This document shows, piece after piece, positions 28,063 through 38,137 of a stretch of 64,000 bases of DNA (the first letter of the stretch is position 1; each line of letters begins with the position of its first letter). Under the pieces are notes generated by a model that ran no database searches, was not told where the DNA came from, and worked only from the letters and a program-made list of their open reading frames with translations. Position numbers and translations under genes: made by a program. The stretch covers positions 1-64,000 of the forward strand of contig JBBDLF010000019.1 in the NCBI GenBank assembly GCA_040879025.1, in the 5' to 3' direction. The DNA comes from JBBDLF01 sp040879025 (GTDB taxonomy: Bacteria > Pseudomonadota > Gammaproteobacteria > Pseudomonadales > Pseudohongiellaceae).

Positions 28063-29886
28063 ATGAAAGCTCTCGATATTCTTCGGTCTGTATTCGGATA
28101 CGACGCCTTCCGACCTCCCCAGGACGATATCATTCAAACCCTCATTGCGGGGGGCGACGCATTGGTTCTGATGCCCACCGGCGGCGGCAAGTCACTTTGT
28201 TATCAGATTCCGGCCCTGGTGCGGCCGGGATGCGGTGTAGTGATCTCTCCGCTTATCGCCCTGATGCAGGACCAGGTGAACGCACTGCGTCTGTTGGGCG
28301 TGCGCGCCGGTTTCCTCAATTCGACGCTGGACGCGGTCCGCACAAGGGAGATCGAGGATTCACTGCTGGCCGGCGAACTGGATCTGTTGTATATCGCGCC
28401 GGAGCGCCTGAAGCAGACCCGCATGCTGACGTTGCTGAAACAGGCGCCGCTTGCGCTGTTCGCAATTGACGAAGCACATTGCGTGTCACAGTGGGGCCAT
28501 GACTTCCGCGCCGATTATCTGCTGCTGAATGTATTACACGAAGTGTTTCCCGACGTGCCGCGTATCGCGCTCACCGCCACCGCCGATGCCCGCACCCGAA
28601 CCGAAATCGTGTCGCGGCTGGAACTTGGCGATGCCCGACATTTCATTGCCGGATTCGACCGGCCGAATATTCGCTATCGCATGACGCTGAAAACCAGTCC
28701 CAAACAGCAACTGTTGCGTTTTTTACGCCAGGAACACCCGGTGGACGCCGGTATCGTTTACTGCCTGTCGCGTAATAAAACCGACGACACCGCCGCGTGG
28801 CTGCGGGATGAAGGTTTCAAGGCATTGCCCTATCATGCCGGATTGAACGCGGGCACCCGCGCGGAAAACCAGGCACTGTTTCTGCGCGAGGAAGGTGTCA
28901 TCATTGTCGCCACCATCGCCTTTGGCATGGGTATCGATAAACCGGATGTGCGGTTTGTGGCGCACCTGGACATGCCGAAAACTGTGGAATCGTATTATCA
29001 GGAAACCGGTCGGGCGGGACGTGATGGGGAACCCGCCGATGCCTGGATGATCTACGGGCTGCAGGATGTGATCAAACTGCGGCAGATGATGGGCGAATCC
29101 CAGGGCAGCGAGGAACACAAGCGCGCGGAACAGCATCGCCTTAATGCGATGTTGGGCCTTTGCGAAATCACCATCTGCCGGCGTCAGGCCCTGTTGAGTT
29201 ATTTTGGTGAAACCCTGCCCCATCCCTGCGGTAATTGTGACACCTGTCTGGAACCGGTGAATACCTGGGACGGCACCGAGGCGGCACGGATGGCGCTCAG
29301 CGTGGCCTACCGCACCGGCCAGCGCTTCGGCGTCAATCATCTGATCGATGTGTTACGTGGCGCCGACACCGACAAGATCTTCCAGTTCAACCATCACCAC
29401 ACTTCTGTTTACGGCATCGGCAACATTCTGGACAACAACCAGTGGCGCTCCGTGTTCCGCCAGTTGGTTGCACGCGGCTATCTGAGTGTGGACATGGATC
29501 GTTTCGGTGCGCTGCGGCTGGAAGCAAAATGCCGGGCCCTGTTGCGCGGCGAGGAACAGATTGAACTGCGGCGCGATGTCACCAAAAAGCCCGGGAAATC
29601 TGGAAAGCTTGAGAAACCGGCTAAAAAGCAGACCAGAACTCCCCTGGCACCGGAGGTGGATGTGGCGCTGTGGGAAGCGCTGCGGGATTGCCGACGGGAA
29701 CTGGCGGAAGCGCAAGGTGTGCCGCCTTACGTGATTTTTCACGACACCACCCTGCAGGAAATCTGCATCCACCTGCCCGCGACGATGGATCAGTTCAGCC
29801 AGATCAGTGGGGTGGGTGAGCGCAAACTGGAAAAATACGGACCCACCTTTTTACGCGTTGTCAGCGATCATCTCTCGACCGCCTGA
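28063..29886 (+). CDS. recQ: ATP-dependent DNA helicase RecQ
   Basis: The start at 28063 (MKALDILRSVFGYDAFRPPQ) gives 607 residues, as in E. coli RecQ (609). An upstream in-frame extension to 27886 lacks similarity. The helicase core has motif 0 FGYDAFRPPQ, Walker A PTGGGKS (~40-46), DEAH (~135) and motif VI QETGRAGRDGEP. The zinc-binding RecQ-C domain shows the CEITICRRQ, CGNCDTC cysteines (~365-395), followed by the winged helix. The HRDC domain occupies about 527-600. The enzyme unwinds DNA 3'-5' in recombination and fork repair. The gene is single and divergent from the DUF2868 operon. Confidence 0.96.
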   Translation: MKALDILRSVFGYDAFRPPQDDIIQTLIAGGDALVLMPTGGGKSLCYQIPALVRPGCGVVISPLIALMQDQVNALRLLGVRAGFLNSTLDAVRTREIEDSLLAGELDLLYIAPERLKQTRMLTLLKQAPLALFAIDEAHCVSQWGHDFRADYLLLNVLHEVFPDVPRIALTATADARTRTEIVSRLELGDARHFIAGFDRPNIRYRMTLKTSPKQQLLRFLRQEHPVDAGIVYCLSRNKTDDTAAWLRDEGFKALPYHAGLNAGTRAENQALFLREEGVIIVATIAFGMGIDKPDVRFVAHLDMPKTVESYYQETGRAGRDGEPADAWMIYGLQDVIKLRQMMGESQGSEEHKRAEQHRLNAMLGLCEITICRRQALLSYFGETLPHPCGNCDTCLEPVNTWDGTEAARMALSVAYRTGQRFGVNHLIDVLRGADTDKIFQFNHHHTSVYGIGNILDNNQWRSVFRQLVARGYLSVDMDRFGALRLEAKCRALLRGEEQIELRRDVTKKPGKSGKLEKPAKKQTRTPLAPEVDVALWEALRDCRRELAEAQGVPPYVIFHDTTLQEICIHLPATMDQFSQISGVGERKLEKYGPTFLRVVSDHLSTA

Positions 29887-29960
29887 AGGCTTACACCATC
29901 ACCAGCCCGAGTGCCGCCGGCCTTCCCTGGCCAGGTCTGCACAACAATCCAGGTCACAAA

Positions 29961-31901
29961 CTACGGCAACGCGTAAGCAATCAATTGCGCAGGATTGCCT
30001 CTGCCACCGACGAACAGGGCCAGATATTGCTTGCCATCGTGTTCGTAGGTAAACGGCAGCCCGGTTTGATTATCCGGCAAGTCCATTTCGACAATGATTT
30101 CACCAGTCTGCTTGTCGATGGCCCGCATCGTGGGGCCGGCATCGGCGGCACCGTTGCCCTCGGCGACGAACAGCAGGGTTTTTGTCAGCAGGGTCCCTGA
30201 CCGTGTCGGTACTCCGGTAGGTGGAAGATCAACCCCTTCCAGCAACGGATGATTGGCAATGCGATCCGGTGTATCGGCGTTGGGAACCCACCACAGATGG
30301 TCGCCGGAGTTCATGTCGATAGCGGTAATGCGGCCGTAGGGCGGCTTGACGATTTCCAGACCCTCCACTCGCGGCACACGCACACCGGTGCCCTGGCTGA
30401 AGTCGATATCCGATTCCGGGTTTTTCGCCAATGCCAATACCTGAAGCTGCGTTCTTGAAGGCACGTACAGAATTCCGGTCTCCGGATCGAGGGTGGAGCC
30501 CTCCCAGTTGGCGCCGCCGGTGGATGAGGGCAGATTCAGAAGACCGCGTGTGCCGTCAGGAGCCTCCGCCAGGGAAGGCGGTGTGTAGAATTCGCGGCCG
30601 AGACGAAAGCCCTGGACGGCTTCCAGCGCCAGTGCGCGAACCTGCGGTGTGAAATCGATCAGGTCGTCTTCGCTGAAGCCCTGCCGGTCGAAGGGCGCCG
30701 GGCGGGTGGGGAAGGGCTGCGTGGGCGAGTACCACTCCCCGGGAACGTCCCCGGCTGGCACCGGCTGGTCCACAATAGGCCAGATGGGTTCGCCGGTCTG
30801 TCTGTCGAAGGCATAGACAAAGGCTTGCTTGGTCACCGACATCACGATCTCGCGGCCGTTGGGCAGGTCAGCCAGCACCGGCGCGGCGGGAACGTCCCAG
30901 TCCCAGATGTCATGGTGAATGAACTGATAGTGCCACTGGCGCTCACCGGTTTTCACATCCAGTGCAACGATGCCGCTGGAAAACAGGTTGGCCCCCGGCC
31001 GGTCACCGCCGTAGTAGTCCCCGGTGGGGTCTTCCACCGGCAGATAGACGTGGCCCAGATCCGGATCGCCTGATATGGGCGCCCAAACCCCGGAATTGCC
31101 GGTGAATTCCACGCCCTCATCGAGCCAGGATTCATAGCCGATTTCGCCCCGTTCGGGAATCGTGTGAAAGGTCCACAGCAGTTCGCCGGTGCGCACGTCA
31201 AAGCCGCGGATGTCGCCCTTGACATTGGACTTGGCGCGTGGCCGCCCGCCAGTGGAATGCGCCGCCCCCACCACAATGACATCGTTCATGACAAAAGGTG
31301 GCGCGGAAATGCCAATGTCTATGTTGGGATACCGGGAATCCTCGGTATTCCGCAGGCCTATCATCAAATCCACGATGCCGTTGTTGCCAAAATCGGGATC
31401 GGGAACACCGGTTTTGGCATCCAGCGAAACCAGATGATAGCCCGGGGTGACGTCTATGATCCGTGTCGTGTCACCATCGCGCCAGTAGGCCACGCCACGG
31501 CCCGCGCCCTTGCGCGGCGCGTGGTCAAAGCGCTCGCCTTCCTGCGGCCGCCACAACCACAGTACCTGACCCGTCGTGGCATCCAGGGCCACGACATTTC
31601 GGGTGGAGGCGATATTCGCGTACAGAATGCCGTCAATTTCAAGCGGTGTTGAAGGATTGGTGTAATCGGTGGTGGGCCCGAAACTGGCGGTGGAAAACCG
31701 CCAGGCGATTTCCAGCGAGTCGACGTTTTCGGCGTTGATCTGGTCGAGCGGTGAGTAGCGCTGAGAATATTCATTGCCGTGGTAAACCGGCCAATCCCCC
31801 TCGTCAATGCTGGTGCCGGTCTGGCTCAGGGCCAGTGGAGCGCAGGCCAATGCGCCAACGGTCAGCATGAACGGCAAAATCAATCTTTTTGTTGTTATCA
31901 T
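29961..31901 (-). CDS. Periplasmic PQQ-dependent dehydrogenase (quinoprotein)
   Basis: The ATG at 31901 is preferred over a TTG one codon earlier because AGGAGAG lies 6 bases upstream. The 646-residue protein has a signal peptide ending ALSQ. The mature N-terminus WPVYHGNEYSQRYSPLDQIN is the hallmark of eight-bladed quinoprotein propellers. Tryptophan-docking-like repeats follow (VALDATTGQVLWLW, RGFDVRTGELLWTFH, VALDVKTGERQWHYQ, YAFDRQTGEPIWP). No C-terminal cytochrome c domain is present, so electrons must leave by a separate carrier. It resembles glucose/alcohol-type PQQ dehydrogenases; the substrate is unknown. No PQQ biosynthesis genes are in the window. Confidence 0.88.
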   Translation of the reverse strand: MITTKRLILPFMLTVGALACAPLALSQTGTSIDEGDWPVYHGNEYSQRYSPLDQINAENVDSLEIAWRFSTASFGPTTDYTNPSTPLEIDGILYANIASTRNVVALDATTGQVLWLWRPQEGERFDHAPRKGAGRGVAYWRDGDTTRIIDVTPGYHLVSLDAKTGVPDPDFGNNGIVDLMIGLRNTEDSRYPNIDIGISAPPFVMNDVIVVGAAHSTGGRPRAKSNVKGDIRGFDVRTGELLWTFHTIPERGEIGYESWLDEGVEFTGNSGVWAPISGDPDLGHVYLPVEDPTGDYYGGDRPGANLFSSGIVALDVKTGERQWHYQFIHHDIWDWDVPAAPVLADLPNGREIVMSVTKQAFVYAFDRQTGEPIWPIVDQPVPAGDVPGEWYSPTQPFPTRPAPFDRQGFSEDDLIDFTPQVRALALEAVQGFRLGREFYTPPSLAEAPDGTRGLLNLPSSTGGANWEGSTLDPETGILYVPSRTQLQVLALAKNPESDIDFSQGTGVRVPRVEGLEIVKPPYGRITAIDMNSGDHLWWVPNADTPDRIANHPLLEGVDLPPTGVPTRSGTLLTKTLLFVAEGNGAADAGPTMRAIDKQTGEIIVEMDLPDNQTGLPFTYEHDGKQYLALFVGGRGNPAQLIAYALP

Positions 31902-32156
31902 CAAAAACTCTCCTGGTACCGTTTGATCATTTTGTTAAACCAAGCATCTCCCGTTTTTGCGTGAACTCTGCATTCAGAGAAGCTTGTTGGATTCAATGTC
32001 CGGATTCGGGCCATGGCGGACACGGCGACACGTAGCTTACAGGACGAAGCAAAGGTATCTCCGAATCCGGGAATTGTCCAGTTTCGTGGCTGGGTAACAC
32101 GACCCACAAATACCGATACCCCTGCACTCGCGGGCGAGATGACGGCCGATGCGGGT

Positions 32157-33536
32157 TTAAGCCATCACCAGCCTGAGCGCTTCCGGATCCCGCCAGCGAC
32201 CGCTTTTCAATCGCAGCAGATAGACTACGGCAATGGATAACAACATGGCGACAAACGCCAACCAGGAGGCTTTCGGGCCAATCCGGTAGACATGAATAAT
32301 CAGGTACTGCGCCACCAGCATCGCCCAGTGCAGTGACACCGAGGCAATCATCAGCCAGCGCGTATCCCCCGCCCCGCGCAATACGCCTCCCGACACCAGG
32401 ACGATGGCATCGGCCATGGCGTAGGTGGCAAGACCGAGCATCATAAAGGCCGCCAGAGACCTGATCTCCTCGAAATCGCCTTCGGGTGGCGCGAAGATAT
32501 CCACCAGCGAATAACGAAACACGATAAAGAGCGTCGCGAGCATCGCCGAGTAGGACAGCCCCAGCAAAAAACCCGCCGAGATAACCGCGTTGGCGCGCTT
32601 CATGTCATTGGCGCCGACAAAGCGGCCTATCAGGGAGATCACACCGATGTTGAGCCCCATCATCGGCACGAAGGACAGCATGTCCCAGTTGAATACAATC
32701 GCGACCGAGGCTCCCTGAATGATGCCGTAGGATTGAAACATCAGCAGAAACAGATTGAATGCCGCGACGTTCAGAAAAAGCTCCACTCCCGACGGCGTTC
32801 CCAGCCGCAGAAAACGTCTGAAGATCGCTCTGTCGAAGTGGAACGAGGCGAGCACCGCGAATTCCTCACGATGACCTTTACGCAGATAGAACATCAAAAA
32901 AAGAAGCACTGAGAACAGGGTTGCCACCAGAGTACTGACTGCGGCACCGCTGATTCCCAGCGCCGGCAGTCCAAACCTGCCGAACACCATGGCATAACAC
33001 AGGGGCACATTCAGCGCCATGCCGAGTACATCGCAGACCATCACCACGCGGGCACGACCGATGCCGGCGAAATAGGACGAAATACAGATCTTCGCCAGGG
33101 TGATCGCCGAGCCCGCCATGAGAATCAGGTAATAGATTCGTTCCAGTTCCACCTGGCGGGGATCGTGTCCCATCCCGGCGAACAGCTTGATGACCACCCA
33201 GCCGATGACGAACAGGCAGGGTTGGCTCAACAGCACCAGGAATAAACCCTGGGTCAATACACGTGGCGCCTTGTGCCTGTCTCCGGCACCCAGATATTGT
33301 GCCGCCAACGCATTGGCGTAAGACAGCAGCCCGGTAAAAAAACAGATGGAAAAGAACATCGCCACGCCGCCGCCAAGAGAGGCGGCCATGTGCACCGGAT
33401 CAATCTGCGACATAAAGTACCGGTCGGTAAATATCATGACCGCGAACGCACCCTGCGACACCATCATCGGAATGGCGATGCCGACGAGTTCTCGCAAAGT
33501 GCGTTTGTCAAAATACAGGCGATCCAATAGCCGCAT
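32157..33536 (-). CDS. MATE family multidrug efflux transporter
   Basis: A 459-residue membrane protein with about twelve hydrophobic helices arranged as two six-helix halves. Each half has the family pattern, for example ELVGIAIPMMVSQGAFAVMIFTDR at the N-terminus and FLRLGTPSGVELFLNVAAFN at the start of the second half. MATE proteins export cationic drugs or metabolites using Na+ or H+ gradients. No local regulator is seen. It is followed on the minus strand by a 255-bp gap before the PQQ dehydrogenase and is preceded by the homocysteine methyltransferase gene, 106 bp away on the same strand. Confidence 0.92.
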   Translation of the reverse strand: MRLLDRLYFDKRTLRELVGIAIPMMVSQGAFAVMIFTDRYFMSQIDPVHMAASLGGGVAMFFSICFFTGLLSYANALAAQYLGAGDRHKAPRVLTQGLFLVLLSQPCLFVIGWVVIKLFAGMGHDPRQVELERIYYLILMAGSAITLAKICISSYFAGIGRARVVMVCDVLGMALNVPLCYAMVFGRFGLPALGISGAAVSTLVATLFSVLLFLMFYLRKGHREEFAVLASFHFDRAIFRRFLRLGTPSGVELFLNVAAFNLFLLMFQSYGIIQGASVAIVFNWDMLSFVPMMGLNIGVISLIGRFVGANDMKRANAVISAGFLLGLSYSAMLATLFIVFRYSLVDIFAPPEGDFEEIRSLAAFMMLGLATYAMADAIVLVSGGVLRGAGDTRWLMIASVSLHWAMLVAQYLIIHVYRIGPKASWLAFVAMLLSIAVVYLLRLKSGRWRDPEALRLVMA

Positions 33537-33642
33537 AAAGCGTCCGTTAATCGAGTCGGGTTAATCTGAAAAATTAAGCGACGGGGGCGTGCGTGTAGCC
33601 GCTATTTTAACTCCAATTCAGACGGCCGGACAGAGGCTTTCC

Positions 33643-34581
33643 TCACGCGCAGGCCGCGAAGATCGACTCCACGTGGCGGTGGTCCGTGCCGCAGCAGCCG
33701 CCCAGCACGTTGGCCTTTGGCAGCAGGCGGCGCAGCTCGCGGTACTGCTCACCAAGTTCCTCCGGGTCGCCGTCGTCCAGCGTGGTGCTGTTATCCAACT
33801 CCGCGTGGCTGCGCTTTGACGCGTTGGCCCGAATGCCACCGATGCGTTCGCGCCAGCCACCCGCTACCTCCAGGGTTTCGGCGAAATGCGTTGGATGGGC
33901 GCAGTTGATCATGAAATAGTGGGCGTAGTCTTCTGTGGCCGCGTCGGTTTGCTGGATAGCATCGGCCAGCATCTGGCCGGAAGGCAGCCGCCCATCGGTT
34001 TCCAGGGTGAACGAAATCACCACGGGGATCCCCACGTCGCGTGCCGCCAGCACAATGCCGATCGCTTCCTCGACGTAATTCATCGTCAGCGCGCAGACCA
34101 TATCCGCATCGGTTTCTGCGAAAACCTTGATCTGTTCCGCATGATAGTTCCGCGCCTGTGCCACGGTCATGGCGTCGCCAACACGATAGCCGTCACCCCG
34201 CGGCCCGAGATTGCCACTGATAATCATCGGCAATGACCAGCCCTGGCACGCCTGCCGAATCTCCAGTAACAGGCCGATGGCCCGGCGATTGGCGTCAGCG
34301 AGCGCGTCGGTGTCGTAACCGAGCTTGGCCGCCCAGTCGGGGTTGGCGCGCCAAGTGGGCGACTCCAGGATCACCCCCACCTTTCTTTCCCGGGCAATTT
34401 CCACATAGCGCTTGAAGTAGCTGCGCAGAATTTCCGTACCGGCTTCGTCCTTGAGCAGGTCAAACGCGGCGAAACAGGGCAGGTCGACGCCCTCCTGAAA
34501 AATCAGTGTGGATTCCAGGCCACCGTCCGTCAGGTACAGGGCGTTGTTCAATCCGGGCAATTTGCTGGTGTACGTACTCAT
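33643..34581 (-). CDS. Homocysteine S-methyltransferase family protein
   Basis: A 312-residue protein. The zinc-binding cysteines of the family are present: a first Cys in MINCAHPTHF (~225) and the paired Cys in GGCCGTDHRH near the C-terminus (~295). The N-terminal TDGGLESTLIFQEG and the TIM-barrel strands (VISFTLETDGRLPSG) fit the MmuM/YagD-like group that methylates homocysteine from S-methylmethionine or SAM. It could also act on related thiols. No SAM or SAH riboswitch was recognised in the 94-bp upstream region shared with the divergent GlxA-type regulator, which may control it. Confidence 0.87.
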   Translation of the reverse strand: MSTYTSKLPGLNNALYLTDGGLESTLIFQEGVDLPCFAAFDLLKDEAGTEILRSYFKRYVEIARERKVGVILESPTWRANPDWAAKLGYDTDALADANRRAIGLLLEIRQACQGWSLPMIISGNLGPRGDGYRVGDAMTVAQARNYHAEQIKVFAETDADMVCALTMNYVEEAIGIVLAARDVGIPVVISFTLETDGRLPSGQMLADAIQQTDAATEDYAHYFMINCAHPTHFAETLEVAGGWRERIGGIRANASKRSHAELDNSTTLDDGDPEELGEQYRELRRLLPKANVLGGCCGTDHRHVESIFAACA

Positions 34582-34675
34582 GACTTCACTCCGTTAAATA
34601 TAGTTCACTGGTTTGGTTGAACACCCTAATATAGACGTCGGCGCCCCGACCCGCTAAAGTCATAACGGCAATGAA

Positions 34676-35755
34676 ATGGACAAATCGGTCATGAACAAGC
34701 CCGCGGTGACGATTGCAATACTGGTGTTCCCGGAGTCCAGCGCCTCGGTCATCTATGGCCTGTACGATCTGTTCCTGTCGGCTGGACGGGACTGGGGTGT
34801 GATTACCGATGGAACGCCCGGCCCGGAATTGATACGGCCCTTCCTGATTGCCCGCAATATGGGCCCCGTCGAAGTAGGCAACAACATCACCATCACGCCT
34901 CACGGCTCGCTTGCAGACTTCCCCGCCCCGGACATTGTCTGCGTTCCCGAAGTCAATCTGCCTCCCGGCGAGTCGCTGGACCACTTTGAGCAAGAGCTGA
35001 AATGGCTTAAGCATAGTTACGCCCAGGGGACGTTGCTGGCAGCGGCCTGCTCGGGCGGCATGCTGTTCGCCGAAGCCGGTCTGCTGGACGGCTGCGACGC
35101 CACCACCCACTGGGCCTGGTGCGATGTGATGCGCAGCCGGTATCCGGCAATCAATGTGCAACCACAGCGGGCGCTGGTGGTCAGCGGCCAGGGGCAACGG
35201 TTGGTCATGGCCGGGGGCGGCACTTCCTGGCTTGATCTGGCGCTCTATCTTATCGCACGCACTGTTGGCGTCGATGCGGCGATGCAGGTGGCCCGCATCA
35301 ATCTGATTGACTGGCACAACATCGGTCAACAGCCATTCGCCCGTCTCGCCCGCACGCGCCAGGTGGAGGATGCCGTCATTGCCCGATGTCAGATCTGGAT
35401 TGCCCACCACTATCAGCAAAGCAATCCGGTGGCGGGAATGACGTGTCTCTCGGGCCTCGCGGAACGCACGTTCAAGCGCCGCTTCCGTCTGGCGACGGGC
35501 ATGTTACCCCTGGAGTATGTTCACACGCTGCGCCTGGAAGAAGCGAAGCACATGCTCGAAACCGGTGACGAGTCTATCGAGGAAATTGCCAATGAGGTAG
35601 GCTATGAGGATGCAAGCTTTTTCAGCCGCCTGTTCCGGCGCGAGGTGAATCTGACACCCGCTCAGTACCGTAAGCGTTTTGGCACATTACGCAGATCCCT
35701 GTTGTCGCCCGAGGTAAGGGACGAGGGGCTGATCATCAACACCATGACAAGGTAG
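34676..35755 (+). CDS. GlxA-family regulator (DJ-1/PfpI domain plus AraC HTH)
   Basis: A 359-residue protein. Residues ~8-185 form a class I glutamine-amidotransferase/PfpI-like domain with a Cys in the nucleophile-elbow position (LAAACSGGMLFAEAG). Residues ~245-335 are an AraC HTH with IEEIANEVGYEDASFFSRLF and NLTPAQYRKRFG. Proteins of this type sense small molecules such as betaine derivatives or amino compounds. The start at 34676 has little Shine-Dalgarno support and a second methionine at 34691 is possible. Only 6 bp separate it from the secreted NHL protein gene, so the two are cotranscribed. The divergent methyltransferase gene is a plausible target. Confidence 0.87.
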   Translation: MDKSVMNKPAVTIAILVFPESSASVIYGLYDLFLSAGRDWGVITDGTPGPELIRPFLIARNMGPVEVGNNITITPHGSLADFPAPDIVCVPEVNLPPGESLDHFEQELKWLKHSYAQGTLLAAACSGGMLFAEAGLLDGCDATTHWAWCDVMRSRYPAINVQPQRALVVSGQGQRLVMAGGGTSWLDLALYLIARTVGVDAAMQVARINLIDWHNIGQQPFARLARTRQVEDAVIARCQIWIAHHYQQSNPVAGMTCLSGLAERTFKRRFRLATGMLPLEYVHTLRLEEAKHMLETGDESIEEIANEVGYEDASFFSRLFRREVNLTPAQYRKRFGTLRRSLLSPEVRDEGLIINTMTR

Positions 35756-35761
35756 GAAACC

Positions 35762-36940
35762 ATGAACGAAAAAACTGTATTGAATCCACGACTTTCATTC
35801 TCTCCCGCGTCTCCCCGGCTAAGGATACTGTTGCACACCGCGCTCACCTGCGGATTGCTGGCGGTTTCCGGCCATACCGCGGCCCAGCGCGGCGCTACCG
35901 GGCCGGCCGAACACGCGGATGTTGAACCGGTAAACAATCTCCCTAATCCCTACGAAACGATACGCAACTGGGGTGAGCTTCCCGACAATCGCAGCTGGGG
36001 TTCGGTCAGCGCGGTGGATATTGATCCCGATGGCCGCCATGTCTGGGCAGGCGACCGCTGCGGCACTAATTCCTGTGTCGGGTCCGATCTGGACCCCATC
36101 GTCAAGCTGGACCCCGAGGGCAACACGGTGACTGCGTTCGGTGCCGGGTTGATCGCCTGGCCTCATGGCATGGATGTGGACGGTGAAGGGAATGTCTGGG
36201 TCGCCGATGCCCGCAGCGCCAATGCCCGGGAACTGGAACAATACCCGGATGCCACCAACATAGGGCACGCGGTTCTCAAATTCAGTCCGACCGGAGAACT
36301 GTTGATGACGCTTGGCACCCCCGGGGAAGCAGGTGATCCGCCCACCCATTTCACTGAACCCAATGATGTGGTGATCGCCCCCGACGGCAGCATTTTCGTC
36401 GCCGAAACCCATGGTGCCCAGTTTCAGGACGAACCGGGGCCTGACGCGAAGAGCCGAATTTCCAAATTCGCCTCCGACGGCACCTTTATCATGAGCTTCG
36501 GTGAATGGGGATACGAAGACGGGCAGTTCCGCTCGCCCCACTCACTCGCGATGGATTCCCGGGGGCGCCTGTTGGTCGCTGACCGCGGCAACCGCCGTAT
36601 CCAGGTTTTCGATCAGGAAGGCGATCACCTGGACACCTGGTACCAGTTCAGCCGCATCAGCGGATTGCATATTGATGACAACGACGTGCTGTACGCGATC
36701 GATTCCGAATCCGACCCCAACTACAACCCCGGCTGGCGCAAAGGTCTGCGCATTGGCGACGCCCGCAACGGTGAAGTGCGGTATTTCATCCGCGAGCACA
36801 TGTCGGAACGCGCATCGGGTATGGGTGGCTTCGGCTCCATGGGCGAAGGCGTAACAGCCGACGCAGAAGGCAACATTTATGCCGGAGAAGTAGGACCGGT
36901 GCAGGGACTGACCAAGTACGTCCCACGCCTGATCCCCTGA
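35762..36940 (+). CDS. Secreted NHL-repeat beta-propeller protein
   Basis: A 392-residue protein with AGGAAA just before the ATG. Its long signal peptide contains LLHTALTCGLLAVSGHTAAQ. It has at least five NHL-type repeats (WPHGMDVDGEGNVWVADA, EPNDVVIAPDGSIFVAET, SPHSLAMDSRGRLLVADRGN). Such proteins can be peptidyl-glycine lyase-like enzymes or scaffolds; the PAL-type metal ligands were not verified. It is in one operon with the GlxA-type regulator. Transcription probably ends at the palindromic hairpin that starts 9 bp after the stop. Confidence 0.78.
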   Translation: MNEKTVLNPRLSFSPASPRLRILLHTALTCGLLAVSGHTAAQRGATGPAEHADVEPVNNLPNPYETIRNWGELPDNRSWGSVSAVDIDPDGRHVWAGDRCGTNSCVGSDLDPIVKLDPEGNTVTAFGAGLIAWPHGMDVDGEGNVWVADARSANARELEQYPDATNIGHAVLKFSPTGELLMTLGTPGEAGDPPTHFTEPNDVVIAPDGSIFVAETHGAQFQDEPGPDAKSRISKFASDGTFIMSFGEWGYEDGQFRSPHSLAMDSRGRLLVADRGNRRIQVFDQEGDHLDTWYQFSRISGLHIDDNDVLYAIDSESDPNYNPGWRKGLRIGDARNGEVRYFIREHMSERASGMGGFGSMGEGVTADAEGNIYAGEVGPVQGLTKYVPRLIP

Positions 36941-36949
36941 ACCCCGAAG

Positions 36950-36986
36950 GGGTCGGTGGCGAATGATTCTCATTCGCCACCGACCC
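36950..36986 (+). repeat. Dispersed palindrome with Fur-box-like core, copy B
   Basis: 17-bp arms GGGTCGGTGGCGAATGA and its complement flank a TTC loop. It is the reverse orientation of copies A and C. It lies between two convergent genes (stops at 36940 and 37000) and could terminate transcription from both sides. T-runs next to it are weak here. Confidence 0.8.
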
Positions 36987-36999
36987 TCCCTGCCACAAA

Positions 37000-37791
37000 T
37001 TAGTTTGCGCGGGAGTTGCCAAACATCGGAATCACTTTGTCCTTATTTTCTTCGAGCTCTGCCTTGATAGTCTTTCCCAGTTCGATAGATTCGATATCTA
37101 AATCAGACACCACGGCGCATCGGGATTTCATAATGTCTAATGCACCATCGGGCTCCTGATAGGCAAACTCAGAAAAATTCACTCTTGAGAATGCGAGCCG
37201 GTTAGTCCCCCGATACGTCTCGATAAGGTCACTTACAATTTGTTCCCCTTTTTCGGATAGTGACTTGAAGATAGCGATATAGTGTTCATCAAGTGCTGAT
37301 TCAGCTAGCTCAACAGACTCAACATACAGTTCCACTAACTGTTCAATGCCCAATCCATGGCTTTCAAGGTCTTCGAATATGAAGCAAGTGGATTTCATCG
37401 GGTTGATGTGCACCTGAACAATCGACCTGTCCGAATGTGAAGGAATGTTTTCGAGGGTTAACCAGTCAGCTGCTGGGAATCGGGCTCGATAGGTTTCTTC
37501 ATGCTCCAGTAGATGAGTGAATACAACTCGATATACCTCACGCTTAGGGATTTTATCTAATTCATCAAAACTTGAATGTACAACCCTACTGAGCTCAGTG
37601 GGGTATGCCAAGTCAGGATGTGGTTGTGCATTGCCATTCACTCCAGCACTATTGCTCATCCCATTAGCTGATTGGCTTTGCGAGTATGAATGGGGAACCT
37701 GCATCGCCACGAAGACTAGAAGCAGTGCCATGGCATTTTTACTTCCGTACACTGAAGTAAACGCAATCTTGAGGTCAGTTAAGATTCCCAT
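37000..37791 (-). CDS. Hypothetical exported protein
   Basis: The start at 37791 has GGGAG six bases upstream. The 263-residue protein has an N-terminal hydrophobic segment (about residues 20-37, AMALLLVFVAMQVPHSYSQ) consistent with a signal peptide. The rest is helical and acidic with no motif that I recognise (VYRVVFTHLLEHEETY, SHGLGIEQLVELYVESVELA). Base composition is more AT-rich than in the flanking genes to the left, which may mark acquired DNA. Its 3' end faces the NHL gene across a palindrome. No function is proposed. Confidence 0.55.
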   Translation of the reverse strand: MGILTDLKIAFTSVYGSKNAMALLLVFVAMQVPHSYSQSQSANGMSNSAGVNGNAQPHPDLAYPTELSRVVHSSFDELDKIPKREVYRVVFTHLLEHEETYRARFPAADWLTLENIPSHSDRSIVQVHINPMKSTCFIFEDLESHGLGIEQLVELYVESVELAESALDEHYIAIFKSLSEKGEQIVSDLIETYRGTNRLAFSRVNFSEFAYQEPDGALDIMKSRCAVVSDLDIESIELGKTIKAELEENKDKVIPMFGNSRAN

Positions 37792-37872
37792 TCGGATCTC
37801 CCAGTAAAATTTGTGCATTCAATTGTCTCGGTATTCGACACCAAAACAGTAAGGCATGGTTAAAGCTGCCTA

Positions 37873-38103
37873 ATGAATATGATGGTATACAACCGCACTA
37901 TTTGTGGTCTGTCAAATAAGATATTGGGTGCATCCCCGTGGCAGTTGGTACTGATGCTGGTCAAGCAGATTTTGATCGTCGTGCTGGTAGCGGGTTTGGT
38001 CGCCTTGCCGGTGGTCGTGCTGCTGTTTTTAAACGCTCAATACCCTCTATTCTCCGAAAGTACCGAATATTCCTGTGTGTATTCCCGGAAGAATATCCAA
38101 TAA
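37873..38103 (+). pseudogene. Remnant of an FtsX/MacB-type permease C-terminus
   Basis: This 76-codon frame has no ribosome-binding site. Its middle (NKILGASPWQLVLMLVKQI followed by a long hydrophobic helix) matches the signature of the last FtsX domain of MacB-like permeases, normally EIGIRKVLGASxxQLVxLLSKEF. The same motif appears in the downstream permease pseudogene as LSLRRVFGATFWQLTTMILK. It seems to be a surviving fragment of a second permease gene. A genuine small membrane protein cannot be excluded. Confidence 0.45.
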
Positions 38104-38137
38104 TACGATCCTACCGGTGACGACAGGGGGAAGGGTT

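Noticed and set aside
34582..34675. SAM/SAH riboswitch upstream of the homocysteine methyltransferase
   Set aside because: The region is only 94 bp and shared with a divergent gene; no riboswitch pairing or conserved core was found.
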